NCBI GenBank assembly: GCA_033239125.1
Contig: BSWB01000001.1
Span: 27,617,501-27,681,500, forward strand
Direction of reading: 5' to 3'
Length of the DNA stretch: 64,000 bases
Origin: Fagopyrum homotropicum
Taxonomy: Eukaryota; Streptophyta; Magnoliopsida; Caryophyllales; Polygonaceae
Part shown: in pieces, positions 9,331-19,713 of the stretch
Layout of the letters: each line of letters begins with the position of its first letter
How positions within the stretch are numbered: position 1 is the first letter of the stretch
Made by a program: the position numbers and the translations under genes
Notes under the pieces: model-generated
What the model saw: only the letters and a program-made list of their open reading frames with translations
What the model was told of the DNA's origin: nothing
Database searches by the model: none

Positions 9331-10774
9331 ATGTCGTTGAGAATCTACGTTATTGGAGATATTAGAGGTGAAGGGTTCTAGTTCTTGGTACCCGACCATC
9401 GTGTTCAGCTCTAACGAAAAATTCAACAATAACTTGATGATCTTGTACACCAAAATCGACGATCCCGCTGTAGATTCCGTTCATGTCGCCATCGTTCATC
9501 CTGCACCGCCGCAAGCAAAGTGTGGCAAGTTCCATGTTGGTAATTTTATTGAGGTGTTCCAAGGATCCAAGGGTTGGCGTAGCGGCAAATTGGTAGGGTT
9601 TTGTGAAGATTTGAGATGTGCGGTGGTCAATTACCGGGAATTGAGGCCTTGCTTGCACAGTTGTACTAGATTAAGGGTTCGTGAGTTTCACATTTTGTTA
9701 GGAGAGTGATTTTGTAGATTAGAAAGGTTGAACCAGAAATTGCAACAACCAAGTTGTAAAAGCGAAGTATGTTGATCCAGCAGAAATTGAACCCGCAAAG
9801 AAAAAGATGAAGGTAGTTCCACCGCAGACGGTGGGTAAGGCTCAATCGATGCTTCTTAAGAAAAATCATAATTGGAATCATTTCCATATGATTGCTTGTT
9901 TCGAAGTTTAAGGCGGGAGTAAAGTGGAAGATTGAAGTGATGAGGATGATTATGAAGGTGCTAAGTGTTCTGTTACAGTTATTGCCTCTTTAGAACAAAA
10001 AGGTATCGAGTTGAGTATCATAACATCAGAACTGGTGATTTGAAGCAGTTCTTCGAGAAGTAGTTAAGGAAGAAATCATGAGGCCTCTTCCGTTCAAGAA
10101 TTGCGAAGTTTTATGGTTCCTTATGTTGAGTGGCTAGCAAATGTTGAGAACGACGGGAATTGTAGATTTTGGGCTCTTTGTGTATTGTTGGGTCAGAACG
10201 AGGATACATGGTATGACATGGGCAAAATCATGATGAAAGAATTTTGTGAAAACCCTGAACGGTACGATGTTTTCTTGGACCATGAATGGGTCGATCATAA
10301 AGAGATGATGAAGGGACTCAAATGGCTAAACCCAAATGTTGTGGCACCATCCAAATATTGGATAGAAATGCCCTTATGTGGGGCATTGTTTTCCACGATC
10401 TTCCAATGCACTCTTGTGTATTTGGTTTGGAGTGCGGCTCTTATAAGCCTCTCGAACCAAGCAAATGCCCCCCGAAGATAGCCGTCCCCGGGATTGATTG
10501 GATTCGTCGCTCTAGACATGGCTCGTCACCATTTTGTTGCGGTAAGTATTATATTTTTTAATCAAGTTAATTCAATAATTTTATTGTAAATAATTTTTTT
10601 TCTCTTGACCCCTATTTGTTCAAATTTTTACATCTACAATGTAAACCAAATTATTCATTGCTACCCGTTCTCGCATATTGGTATCTAGCGCACGACGAAA
10701 CCGTGAAAAGATTTGATATGATGTACGAGCCACAAATTGAGATGTTTAAAACTATTCCTCAACAATACGCTTGA
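9331..10774 (+). pseudogene. Agenet-OTU unit 2 (best-preserved chimera)
   Basis: ATG 9331 opens Agenet module 1, which is readable to about 9640 with a frame change near 9350. A second Agenet-type stretch spans about 9905-10080. The OTU module is open from 10101 to about 10480: VPYVEWLANVENDGNCRFWA keeps the OTU signature DGNC with the catalytic Cys, followed by LCVLLGQNEDTWYDM, and near 10525 HHFVAVS supplies the likely catalytic His. A canonical donor (GCGGTAAGTATT, near 10538) follows. An exon-like piece from about 10641 to TGA 10772-10774 ends in YEPQIEMFKTIPQQYA, matching the usual C-terminus of this OTU family. The expected acceptor AG is mutated here (ACAT versus ACAG in unit 0), and one frameshift lies near 10460. 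Confidence 0.7.
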
Positions 10775-11103
10775 CCTACACCTTAGACATTCATATTATG
10801 TACGTTAATTGAGTTGACCCTTTGGACAACGATATATTCAATAATAATATGTATGTTTCATTTATTAGTTCTATTAATTATTATTATACTAATTAGTTTA
10901 TATTATTAGATAAATTTAATTACGATAAGATTAATAATAATAATAATTAATAATACTAGTTAGCTATTATTTGTAAATAATCTTACTAATGATAATTAGC
11001 AACCCACTGAGAATAATCTTAATAATATTAAGATTATTAATGATAATTAACAATCCACTGAGAATAATCTTAATAATATTAAGATTACTAAAGATAACTA
11101 ACA
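10775..11103 (+). repeat. AT-rich tail of array unit 2 with internal direct repeats
   Basis: No gene is seen. Near 10985-11095 there are two adjacent copies of a roughly 57-base word containing the palindrome AATCTTAATAATATTAAGATT and AATGATAATTA. The same words occur in the tails of units 0 and 1. Confidence 0.65.
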
Positions 11104-11428
11104 AAATGAGGTGAGTATTGGGTACACATTATGCATGCTGGTATGGATGCACAAGAGGTGTGTCCACCTTGAAGTCAAGACAAAAAACACCGGCATTTGT
11201 ATGCACAAGCGGTGCGTCTACCGTGAAGCCCTAAAGGACCACCGTCATGGTTGTTCACCCTGCACTTGCGTCTACGAGGGACACCGAATTTGGGGCGTAA
11301 ATAAGTTCCCCCATTTGCATTGACAAGTTTTCCTTCCAACACGAGGAAGATCCAAATTCCCATAAATACGCACAACCTGCGATTGTTGATATTTCTCCAA
11401 TATCTTGCTTTCTCTCTTTGGCTTTGCA

Positions 11429-11665
11429 ACGTCGCCGAGAATCTACGATATGATACTAGAGAGAGATAGAGATGAAGTGTTCCAATTATTTTTTTCCGGC
11501 CACCATGTTCATCACTAACGAAGAATCCGACAACAATTTGATGATCTAGTACACCAAAATCAGCAATCCCGTTGTAGATTCCGTTCATGTCGCCATCGCT
11601 CGTCCTGCACCGCCGCAAGCGAAGCGTGCCAAGTTCCTTGTTGGTAATTTCAATGAGGTATTCCA
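11429..11665 (+). pseudogene. Agenet unit 3, 5' half
   Basis: This is the start of the fourth unit, aligned to ATG 7325 and ATG 9331, but the start codon is ACG here. The Agenet text (FRPAPPQAK-like, near 11610) is readable through frame changes. It is cut at TTCCA (11661-11665), the target-site duplication of the Ty3 element, and the frame resumes at 27005. Confidence 0.75.
11661..11665. repeat. Left target-site duplication of the Ty3 element
   Basis: TTCCA precedes the element's first TG and is repeated at 27005-27009. The flanks on both sides belong to the same Agenet unit. Confidence 0.9.
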
Positions 11666-11775
11666 TGTAACACCCCAAATCCGCGGGACTTGGGATGTTA
11701 CATTGGGCTAGGATCTCACAATGGATCCTGACCCTAGTCCGACAACAAGTTCACTGGACCTTACAACATGGCACT
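11666..11775 (-). repeat. 3' LTR stub of the Ty3 element
   Basis: These 110 bases align without gaps to 24872-24981, the inner end of the 5' LTR, with about eight substitutions. Similarity stops abruptly at GCACT, so about 2 kb of the expected LTR is missing on this side. Confidence 0.85.
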
Positions 11776-12100
11776 CATAGTATGAAGGAAGTACATCTCC
11801 AACTGGCTCAAATCACAAGGGCATGGAGGAAAAACATCTCCAGCTACCAACTCATCGTCAAGGAGGAAACGCATCTCCAAAACACAAATGACCGTATGGA
11901 GGAAGAACATCTCCAGAAATCTCTATACCTAAATCCCAAACATGGAGGTAATATCATCTCCAACTAACCTAATCTCGTTCTACAGTATGAAGGTAGAACC
12001 ATCTCCAGCTGATCTTTACACGATGGTATGGAGGTAAAACTTCTCCAATGGTAAAGTCATCGCTCGAGGGCTTGGAGGTAAAACTTCTCCAGCCATAACA
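11776..12100. repeat. Minisatellite beside the 3' LTR stub
   Basis: About eight degenerate copies of a 36-40 base unit built around the word ATGGAGGTAAAACATCTCCAG occur, starting near 11782, 11820, 11858, 11896, 11941, 11980, 12016 and 12073. They occupy the place where the rest of the 3' LTR should be. No coding potential is seen. Confidence 0.75.
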
Positions 12101-12199
12101 TAACTCGTCTTAGCATAACAAGATCCACTAGGATCACAAATAATCTAGCACGGAAGAGAACATCACATATTACATAATCACATAATCACATCATCATAT

Positions 12200-13764
12200 A
12201 TCTCATAATACATAACCATGACTTGCTCAGCAAGTCTACGATGCAACCTTCTCTACATAAACTCGGATTAGTTCCTATGGATACTATCCTCAGTCACCCA
12301 GGTGGCCTCGTCTTGGTCACTATACTCTCATCATCAGAATGTTCTTCAAGCATAAACGTCTTATACCTCACTCTAAGACTGCAACAGGATATTCAGCAAA
12401 CATGTGGTCTGCCTCGACCACTACATCATCATGACTTACAGTGCGTCTCGGATCTGGTATATACTCCCTTAGCTAAGACACGTGAACAACAGGGTGAATA
12501 CCCTCTAACCTCGGAGGCAAAGCTACTATGTATGTAGCCATCCCAACTCTATCCAGTATCTAGAAAGGACTGACATATCGGGAACTCAACTTCCCCCCTT
12601 ATGCCAAAACGTCTGACGCCTCACGTCAGAGATACTCTCAATCAGACATGAGCTCCTATTATGAACTCTAGAGGCCAGCGCCTCTTGTCTACATACGACT
12701 TCTGGCAACTCTGTGCTGCCAACATCCTCTTCCAAAACAGCGCTACTCGAGCCATAACATCCTGAATCTTCTTTGGTGCTATCCCACTGGTACTGCTAGG
12801 CTCATCCTGGCATAAAGGTGTACGAAATCTATGCCAATACAACACCTCATAAGGGGTCATCCCAATAGATATATATCAGCTGTTGTTGTATGAGATTTCA
12901 ACCAATGGGAGGTAATCTAACCATCATTGTCCCCAAAGCAGTCTAAATTTGCTGCCAAAATCTCGAGGTCAAAATTCTAGGTTAGCTCAAACCATCTACG
13001 CTGGCGGTTATTCAATTCCCGATACGTAAAACTATACTTCAGACTCTTATGGTCTGTGAAGATCTGTCATATAGCACCATACAGGCAATGTCTCTAGATC
13101 TTCAAAGCATGAACTACCGCTACTAACTCCAGATCGTAAGTCGGGTAGTTCTCCTCATACGTCTTCAACTAGCGAGACGCATATGCAATCACTCTGCCCT
13201 TCTGTATCAAAACACATCCCAAACCTAGCTTGGATGCATCACTGTAGACCACAAAATCATCAGAACCTATGGTTATGCCAGAACAGGAGCAGAAGTTAAA
13301 CGCCTCTTCAACTCTTAAACCTCTGGGCACACTGATCAGCTCACACAATTTTGGTAGTCTTCCTCAGAAGACTCGTAAGTGGACGGTGATCACAGAAAAT
13401 CCTTCCACAAAGCGTCGGTAATAATCGGCTAAGCCGAGAAAGCTACGTACTTCCTTATTGTTCATCAATATCGTCCATGCTGCAACATACTCAATATTCG
13501 CCAGATCAATCTTGATCCCACTGGCAGATACCATGTGACCTAGAAAAGTAATCCTTAGACATCCAAAACTCGCACTTAGGGAGCTTGGCATACAACCTCT
13601 ATCCCTCAAAATCTGTAAAATTGTCCTCAGATGACTGGCATGCTCCTCTCTGCTACGAGAGTATACCAAAATGTCATCAATGAAGACTACCACAAACTGA
13701 TCAAGGAAGTCGAGGAAGATATTATTCATCAACTCCATGGAGGTAGTGGGGCATTCGTCAGCCC
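12200..13764 (-). pseudogene. Ty3 pol fragments: RT C-terminal part, RNase H, integrase tail
   Basis: On the minus strand from 13764: reverse transcriptase with LTNAPTTSMELMNNIF, FIDDILVYSRS and FLGHMVSASGI (13764-13500); RNase H with YSDASKLGLGCVLIQKG and TDHKSLKYSFT (about 13270-13040), with stops inside; then a jump to the integrase C-terminus, MTPYEVLYWHRFRTPLC and QKSYVDKRRWPLEFIIGAHV (12860-12642); and a chromodomain-like remnant (12540-12230). The integrase zinc finger and catalytic core are missing, so a deletion joins RNase H to the integrase tail near 12900. The upstream half of the reverse transcriptase lies at 22751-23000 beyond the Copia insertion. Confidence 0.8.
13760..13764. 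repeat. Left target-site duplication of the Copia element
   Basis: AGCCC lies directly before TGAAATGCGG and matches 22746-22750. It falls in the codons for the Ty3 reverse transcriptase motif FGLTNAP. Confidence 0.95.
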
Positions 13765-14953
13765 TGAAATGCGGAATAGGCAGATAAAATAGTTTATCCA
13801 ATACTCTAGAAGGGGGGGATGAATAGAGTATGGAATCTTTTCGCAATCTTAGGATAGGTAAGACCTTATCGAAAGAGATAAGACCTTATCAATTGAGATA
13901 AAGTCTTACTCGTAATTATAAGACCTTACACGTTTCTCTAAGATCGGAATTAAGTGTAAAGATTAGACAAACCAGGAATGTAAAGAGCAGTAAAGGACAC
14001 ACGATATGTTAACGAGGTTCGGTCACCAACACGACCTAGTCCCCGCCTAGGATTGATTCAACCCTAGGATTCAAGTAGCTTTATTTTCCTTCTTCTTGAT
14101 GAGTTCCAGATACAATCTTCAGAAGACCTTCCCTCTTCTAAACTCAGAAGTCTTACACTTCCTATCTAGCAACTCACTCACTCGAAAAGAAAAACTAAAG
14201 TACTCCAGATACAACACTCGTATCCAACGTGTCTAGAAATGATAACGGTTTGTATAATCCTAGTTGAATTGTACTATCAGCTCGAAAAAGATCTCACACT
14301 TCTCAGGGAAGTATAATGATGAAGCTTCGAATGTGAGATCGGCTCTTTGTGAGATAAGTAGAATTTATCACTCGGGTTTCAAAGTAGGCAATGAATGTGT
14401 ATTTTGTCTTCTGTTCTTTGTCTCTTAAATAGGCAAGCGTATCAGCATTCTTTAACGTTGAGAAAAGATCTTGCCTTCGTGATCCTAGGAGATCTTGGGT
14501 TGTTGAGATTCTGGGTTGTTGAGATCTTGGGTTGTTGAGATTTGATCCACTCTATTTTGTTGGGATTTTGTTTGTTGAAGTCAACCAGTCAAGTACGTCA
14601 ATCATAATTTGTTGAGGTTAGGAAATCTTCCAATTTTATCTTTAAGAAGATTTAATTAAAACAAATCAAAGATTTGTTAAAATCAAATCCCTTAAATAAC
14701 TCAACAAGAAGGAAAAGCCACTTGGACGTACGTAACTCAATTGTAGTTTTTGTCCAGTTTTGGTAAGGTCTTACCAGTTTATGTAAGGCCTTACTGAAAC
14801 CTGGAAATCAAGGTTTTCTGTAATATGGTAAGGCCTTACCTGACACTGTGAAGACTTTACCAACACTTGTAAGATCTTACCAAAACCTGGAAACCAAGGT
14901 TTTGGCTTTCATCAACCATAAGTAATGTCTTATTTATCAAGGTGGAGTTAACA
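13765..14953 (-). repeat. 3' LTR of the Copia element
   Basis: The LTR is 1,189 bases with TG...CA ends. It contains many copies of a short palindrome of the form TAAGRYCTTA (near 13859, 13879, 13919, 14763, 14783, 14828 and 14869). It is near-identical to 21557-22745, with six substitutions at about 14205, 14273, 14391, 14510, 14808 and 14927. Confidence 0.95.
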
Positions 14954-14965
14954 ATCTCCCCCTTG
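14954..14965 (-). other. Polypurine tract of the Copia element
   Basis: On the minus strand the bases read CAAGGGGGAGAT directly before the 3' LTR, the expected site of plus-strand priming. Confidence 0.85.
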
Positions 14966-15192
14966 ATGAAAGACAAAACTTATGATCTATTTCCTGCATT
15001 TGAACAACACAACAACAAACAATATAATATAACATAAGCATATATATAGGATCAAATTTTGAAAACGATCGAATTAATGCAAGTTTTTCAAAACCAAAAA
15101 CAGCCAAACCAAGAGTTTTCAAAACATTTCAAAAGACAAATATTCTCCCCCTTTTTGTCTTTCAGCAAGAAAAATATAGAGTTTTGAACAAA

Positions 15193-16770
15193 TCAATCTT
15201 CATCATCCGAGACTTCAACCACTTCTTCAAACCATTGCCCATATTTTGAAGAAGAGCCAGCTCGTCTTCCACGACAACGAGCACGCACCTTTTCCCTCCA
15301 TCTCCTCTGTGCCTCACCAGTTGTGGTCCAAGCCATCATTTTGGCTAACTGTTTTTCCTGATCATTTCTGTACTTCTTAACTAAGCCATATTCCTCCACT
15401 GTCAAGATAGTCGGCTCAGGTACTATGGGTCGAAGAATCCCTCTTTTTAGCACCTTGCGTTCACAGTTGATGACCACATTTTGACACACTTCTTAAATGT
15501 GTTCCACAGCATCCTCATCCAAAGGCATGATCGTAGTAGTTGCCCTATGAGCTAAAGATGTCAAAAACAGTAACTGGTTGAGCTTCTCATTAACAATTAG
15601 CAACTTCTCATGCGTATCATCCTGTCTATCCACAATATCAGCACGAGCAGTGTTCAAATCTTTCCTCAGAGCATCCACTTCAGCTTCTAAATCCTGAATT
15701 CTCTGTTCAGATGAGAGTTGAGTAGTTGATTGATGTTTCTTCAGAATCCAATCCCCAGACAAAGTTTTCTCAACCCCAAGCCTTCTCCAACAGTCCTCAT
15801 CAATTTGTCCCTTATGATAAACCTTATCCTCTTCTGTAGTATCAATTTCAAAGAATTCGAAAATCTTTGGAAATAAGTTGGCATAAGGAAGAGGGGCTGT
15901 CAAAGGGGTATTCACAGTGTGCACCATGTAAGATAAAATCAGGTTAGGGACATCAATAGGATACCCAGTAAGGATCAAATCCAGAATTTCCAAGAGATTG
16001 TCAGTTACAATCTCTCTGGAGTGCTTTCGTGGTAAGACACACCTAGCAAGCAAGGTGAATACAATTTTGGCCTCTAAAGTTAAGACATTATGAGTTTGTT
16101 TTTGCTTAGGCTTTGAGGAAGTAGCACCAGAAGGAATTGGTTTCTCAAAAAATGTTTTCTGGGCATGGGCAAGACATACATTTTTCGAAGGATGAGTTTT
16201 GGTGTCGATTTTCTCCGGGACTCCTAAAATAATTGCTAAAGAAGAAGCAGTTAGGGTAATTGGTCGTCCTTTGATCTGGGAATGAAGAGTTAAAATCCCC
16301 TTTTCTCGGTGTGCAGAAAGGTTGACATAGAATAGACGAGTAAGTCGTGGAAATGCAAAATCTCCCAGATTAAACAAACTCCAGACATTTGAACATTTCA
16401 GCAAATTAACACACGGCAGATTCATAGACTCAAGAAATCGTTCATCAACATTTTCACAGAAGCTTAAGGGGCGATTGGCAAAACCATCTTTCCACATTCC
16501 CGCTTTAGTATAGTTCAAGAACCAAGAAAAAGGTTCTTCACTACTAACCTCAAACCCAGACGGTGGTGATCGAAGACGATGTTGAGGTGTATCCTTTGCG
16601 GCTGGGGGATAAATAGCTTGAGCCACTTGCCGAGAAGGAGAGGGAGTAGACATTGAAGAATCGGAATCCGGATTATACTCCTTTAGAACAGCTTTGCCTT
16701 TTCTAACCGCCGATCGCTGCTTCTTGGATGTTGGAGCAGAGGACTGAGTCGAAGATCGTTTGGGGGCCAT
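15193..16770 (-). CDS. Extra Copia ORF (plant transposon-associated protein), split by one stop
   Basis: This long frame lies between RNase H and the 3' LTR. The first 425 codons (start 16770, MAPKRSSTQSSAPTSKKQRS, a basic, probably nuclear-targeting opening) contain a domain seen in many plant genomes as the putative plant transposon protein domain (LHSQIKGRPITLTASSLAII). A coiled-coil heptad region follows near residues 360-410. TAA at about 15493-15495 interrupts it, but the same frame continues for 98 codons (start 15489) to a stop at 15193, with an acidic tail EVVEVSDDED. Function is unknown. Position matches the env-like or extra ORF of SIRE/Maximus elements, but I see no signal peptide or membrane segment. 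Confidence 0.75.
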
Positions 16771-17209
16771 CGTCGATTAGGGTTTGAGAATGAGAGAGAC
16801 GAGAAGTCGGAGAGTTTAAAGAAGCGGAGAAGAGAATCCGAATAGGAGATCTTTGAAGATTTTATATAAGACGGAGAGAGAGAAGAAAATCTTTGTTTAA
16901 AAAAAATCTTTGTAAAATTTTAAGTAATTTTAAAAGATCAAAATTATAACCGAAAGATTTTCAAAAATAAAATAATCTATTAGTTATATATCTATTGAGA
17001 TAATAACTAAAAGATTTTATCCAATTTAATCTTTTAAACAAAAATCAAGAACATACTATTATTTAGTAAGGCCTTGAGATGTATTGTAAGATCTTATTCT
17101 AAAGAATAAGATCAGTGTTCGTAACACTATTGTAGTAAGACCTTGAAATGCATGTTAAGGTCTTAATGTAGGGAATAAGATCAATATTGTAAAACAATAA
17201 TTGATCCCC
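16771..17209 (-). other. Copia spacer between pol and the extra ORF
   Basis: No gene is seen. The spacer is AT-rich and holds more TAAGRYCTTA-type words (near 17063, 17084, 17131 and 17153). A promoter or splice signal for the downstream ORF could lie here, but none is clear. Confidence 0.5.
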
Positions 17210-18778
17210 CTACATTTGTGCCTCCCTGTTAAGCATACCAAGTTCTAACCTTATGAAGTTGAATCTCTCTTCGGGTAAAGGTTTTGTAAAGATATCGGCC
17301 AGTTGTAGATCGGTAGAAATGAATGTCAAAGACACATCACCTTTTTCTACATGATCACGTATAAAATGGTGTCTCACATCTATATGTTTCGTTCTTGAAT
17401 GATGTACAGGATTTTTCGAGATAGAAATAGCACTGGTATTGTCACATTTTATTGGTATATCTTTAAAGTTGAATCCAAGATCCTGGAGTTGTTGCGCAAT
17501 CCATAGGATTTGCGAACAACAAGCTCCAGCAGCAATATATTCAGCTTCGGCTGTTGAGAGAGCCACTGAATTTTGCTTCTTGGAATGCCAACTTATTAGT
17601 GAAGTACCAAGAAATTGACAACACCCTGAAGTGCTTTTTCTATCCACTTTATATCCTGCAAAATCAGCATCGGAATATCCGATAAGACCGAAACTACTTT
17701 GTGTGGGATACCATAGACCTATATCTTTTGTACCATTAAGATATCTTAATATCCTTTTTACCGCAATAAGATGTGATTCCTTCGGGTTAGCTTGAAATCT
17801 AGCACACATACAAACACTAAACATAATGTCAGGTCTACTAGCAGTAAGATATAGTAAAGATCCGATCATACCTCGAAATTCCTTTTGATTTACTTGTTTG
17901 CCGGTAAGATCTTGATCCAAAGAAAGAGTAGAGCTCATTGGTGTTTTAGCTGGTTTCGATTCATTCATCTTAAACTTCTTCAGAAGGTCTCTTGTGTACT
18001 TTCCTTGATTGAGGAATATGCCCTTTTTACTTTGATGTACTTGTAGTCCAAGAAAGAAGTTTAATTCTCCCATCATACTCATCTCAAATTCCTTGCACAT
18101 GATGTCAGAAAATTCCTTGCAAAGAGATTCATTAGTTGCTCCAAACAATATATCATCCACATAAATTTGAACAACAAGAATATTCTTTCCATGAGTTTTA
18201 ATGAATAAAGTTTTGTCGATCAACCCTCTTTTGAAGTTATTTTCCAGAAGATATTTTGAAAGTCGCTCGTACCAAGCTCTTGGGGCTTGTTTTAAGCCGT
18301 AAAGAGCTTTGTCGAGCTTGAAAACATGATCTGGAAATTCATTACTTTCAAAGCCGGGAGGTTGAGCAACATAAACTTCTTCATCTAAATAACCATTCAA
18401 AAAGGCGCATTTTACGTCCATTTGAAAAAGTTTAATACTCATGTAAGATGCAAAAGCAAGAAGTATGCGAATGACTTCAAGCCTGGCTACGGGAGCAAAA
18501 GTCTCCTCGTAGTCAATACCTTCCTCCTGATTGTAACCTTGAGCTACAAGACGAGCTTTATTTCGAATGACATTACCACTTTCATCAAGTTTATTTCGGA
18601 AAACCCATCTTGTCCCGATAACTGATTTGCCTTTGGGTCTTGCTGTAAGTGTCCATACTTTGTTTCGCTCGAACTCGTTTAGCTCATCTTGCATAGCAAT
18701 AATCCAGTCGGGTTCTTGAAGAGCTTCAGTATATTTCTTAGGTTCTACAAGAGAAACAAACGCATGAAAAGCACACAA
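17210..18778 (-). CDS. Copia reverse transcriptase-RNase H
   Basis: A 522-residue open frame. In order: WIIAMQDELNEFERNKVWTL, the opening of the RVT_2 domain; GTRWVFRNKLDESGNV; FLNGYLDEEVYVAQPPGF; the catalytic YVDDI (IYVDDILFGATN); FLGLQVHQSKKGIF; then RNase H with GYSDADFAG, KSTSGCCQFLG, SLISWHSKKQ and ALSTAEAEYIAA; and a C-terminal HHFIRDHVEKGDV and DIFTKPL motif. All core residues appear to be present. Upstream, 18779-19110 carries a linker with repeated QDLT-type words in the same frame but with a stop at 18881-18883, so the segment would not be translated as one pol polyprotein. Confidence 0.9.
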   Translation of the reverse strand: MCAFHAFVSLVEPKKYTEALQEPDWIIAMQDELNEFERNKVWTLTARPKGKSVIGTRWVFRNKLDESGNVIRNKARLVAQGYNQEEGIDYEETFAPVARLEVIRILLAFASYMSIKLFQMDVKCAFLNGYLDEEVYVAQPPGFESNEFPDHVFKLDKALYGLKQAPRAWYERLSKYLLENNFKRGLIDKTLFIKTHGKNILVVQIYVDDILFGATNESLCKEFSDIMCKEFEMSMMGELNFFLGLQVHQSKKGIFLNQGKYTRDLLKKFKMNESKPAKTPMSSTLSLDQDLTGKQVNQKEFRGMIGSLLYLTASRPDIMFSVCMCARFQANPKESHLIAVKRILRYLNGTKDIGLWYPTQSSFGLIGYSDADFAGYKVDRKSTSGCCQFLGTSLISWHSKKQNSVALSTAEAEYIAAGACCSQILWIAQQLQDLGFNFKDIPIKCDNTSAISISKNPVHHSRTKHIDVRHHFIRDHVEKGDVSLTFISTDLQLADIFTKPLPEERFNFIRLELGMLNREAQM

Positions 18779-19110
18779 ATCTTTTAATTTAGATCGAGTT
18801 TGTATTCCAGATGAGGGATCAGAAATAATATTCTGAGTTGAATGGGATGATGCATGTTTGAATTTCCTCCGGACATTTCTCTAATTGTAAACATCAGGTT
18901 CAGAATTTATAGGAAGTGGGGAAGAAGGCTCTTGTTGCTCAGGTGGTGATGTATCTTCACGATTGGTTTCATTTGTAAGATCTTGAGGGGGTGCTTCAAG
19001 GTCTTGAGACCCATCTGTAAGATCTTGAGATGGTTCTGTAAGATCTTGAAATGGCTCTTGCATATTTCTGACGTTCTTATCAACTTCTTCTTCCTCTTCC
19101 TCATGTTTAT
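18779..19110 (-). pseudogene. Copia pol linker with QDL repeats
   Basis: On the minus strand the linker reads EASDLDLNKHEEEEEEVDKN, then five near-repeats of QDL(T/E) (QDLTEPSQDLTDGSQDLEAP), then a proline/serine stretch ending DVYN and a stop at 18881-18883. The QDL codons come from the word AAGATCTT(G/A), the palindrome also dispersed in the LTRs. The stop and the frame change at the integrase deletion disconnect this part from the protease. Confidence 0.75.
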
Positions 19111-19671
19111 TTAGATCAAGATCACTTGCTTCTTTTTGAAAGAACTACGAGTATGTTTACCTCTTGAGCAAGTATTGCATAATTCATCTACCTTGAACTT
19201 TAGGTCAGGAAGACCTCTTACAAGATCTTTTGATTTTAGTTTGTTAAGAGAATGTAGACTGATATGACCAAGTCGTCTGTGCCATAGTCTTGAGTCATCT
19301 GATAAGACCTTGAGACATTTTAGATTTGTCCCTGCAATTTGGTTAGTATTAACAGTATAAATATTATTATCCCTGTGAGCTGTTAGCACTAAATTTCCTG
19401 TCATCTCATCTCGAACTTCACACTTCCTCTTGTCAAAGCTAACACAATTTCCTTTATCACAAAGCTGAGAAACACTGAGAAGGTTATATTTTAAGCCATC
19501 CACCAAATAAACATCTTTAATATTATTATTTGAATTAAGACCAACATTACCGATACCAAGAATGTCACATTTTCCTTTGTCACCAAGAGTTATAGTGCCA
19601 GTGATTTTCTTCTTTAGAGTATCGAAAAGAGATTCTTTCCCACTCATATGTCTTGAACAACCACTGTCCAT
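19111..19671 (-). CDS. Copia protease and integrase zinc-finger segment
   Basis: This frame is the same as gag and begins after two stops. It opens with the protease active-site motif MDSGCSRHMSG, the usual Copia protease signature. The GAG-pre-integrase region with the HHCC zinc finger follows: LWHRRLGHISLHSLNKLKSK, then CNTCSRGKHTRSSF. The sequence then breaks off: the integrase catalytic core (the D,D-35-E region) is absent, and by about 19130 the DNA continues as the acidic linker normally found downstream. The next pol segment is in another frame. A functional integrase cannot be made from this copy. Confidence 0.85.
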   Translation of the reverse strand: MDSGCSRHMSGKESLFDTLKKKITGTITLGDKGKCDILGIGNVGLNSNNNIKDVYLVDGLKYNLLSVSQLCDKGNCVSFDKRKCEVRDEMTGNLVLTAHRDNNIYTVNTNQIAGTNLKCLKVLSDDSRLWHRRLGHISLHSLNKLKSKDLVRGLPDLKFKVDELCNTCSRGKHTRSSFKKKQVILI

Positions 19672-19713
19672 TATCCATTTTTGAGTCTTGGTGATATCCT
19701 ACAAAACAGAAAA

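Larger units (their letters stand above)
5950..11665 (+). repeat. Tandem array of Agenet-OTU units
   Basis: Three full or partial units and one interrupted unit lie head to tail. The boundary motif AATGAGGTGAGTATTGGGTA recurs at about 6980, 8975 and 11105, giving unit lengths near 2.0 and 2.1 kb; an internally deleted unit lies to the left (about 5950-6977). Each unit holds a leader with repeated GCACAAG(A/C)GGTGCGTC-like words, an Agenet gene, an OTU-like module in the first three units, and an AT-rich tail. The last unit is cut at 11665 by a retrotransposon and resumes at 27005. The units differ by many substitutions and small indels, so the duplications are old. Confidence 0.85.

Noticed and set aside
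15193..16770. Envelope-like protein in the extra Copia ORF
   Set aside because: No signal peptide, membrane anchor or fusion-like segment is visible; the domain fits the plant transposon-associated type instead.
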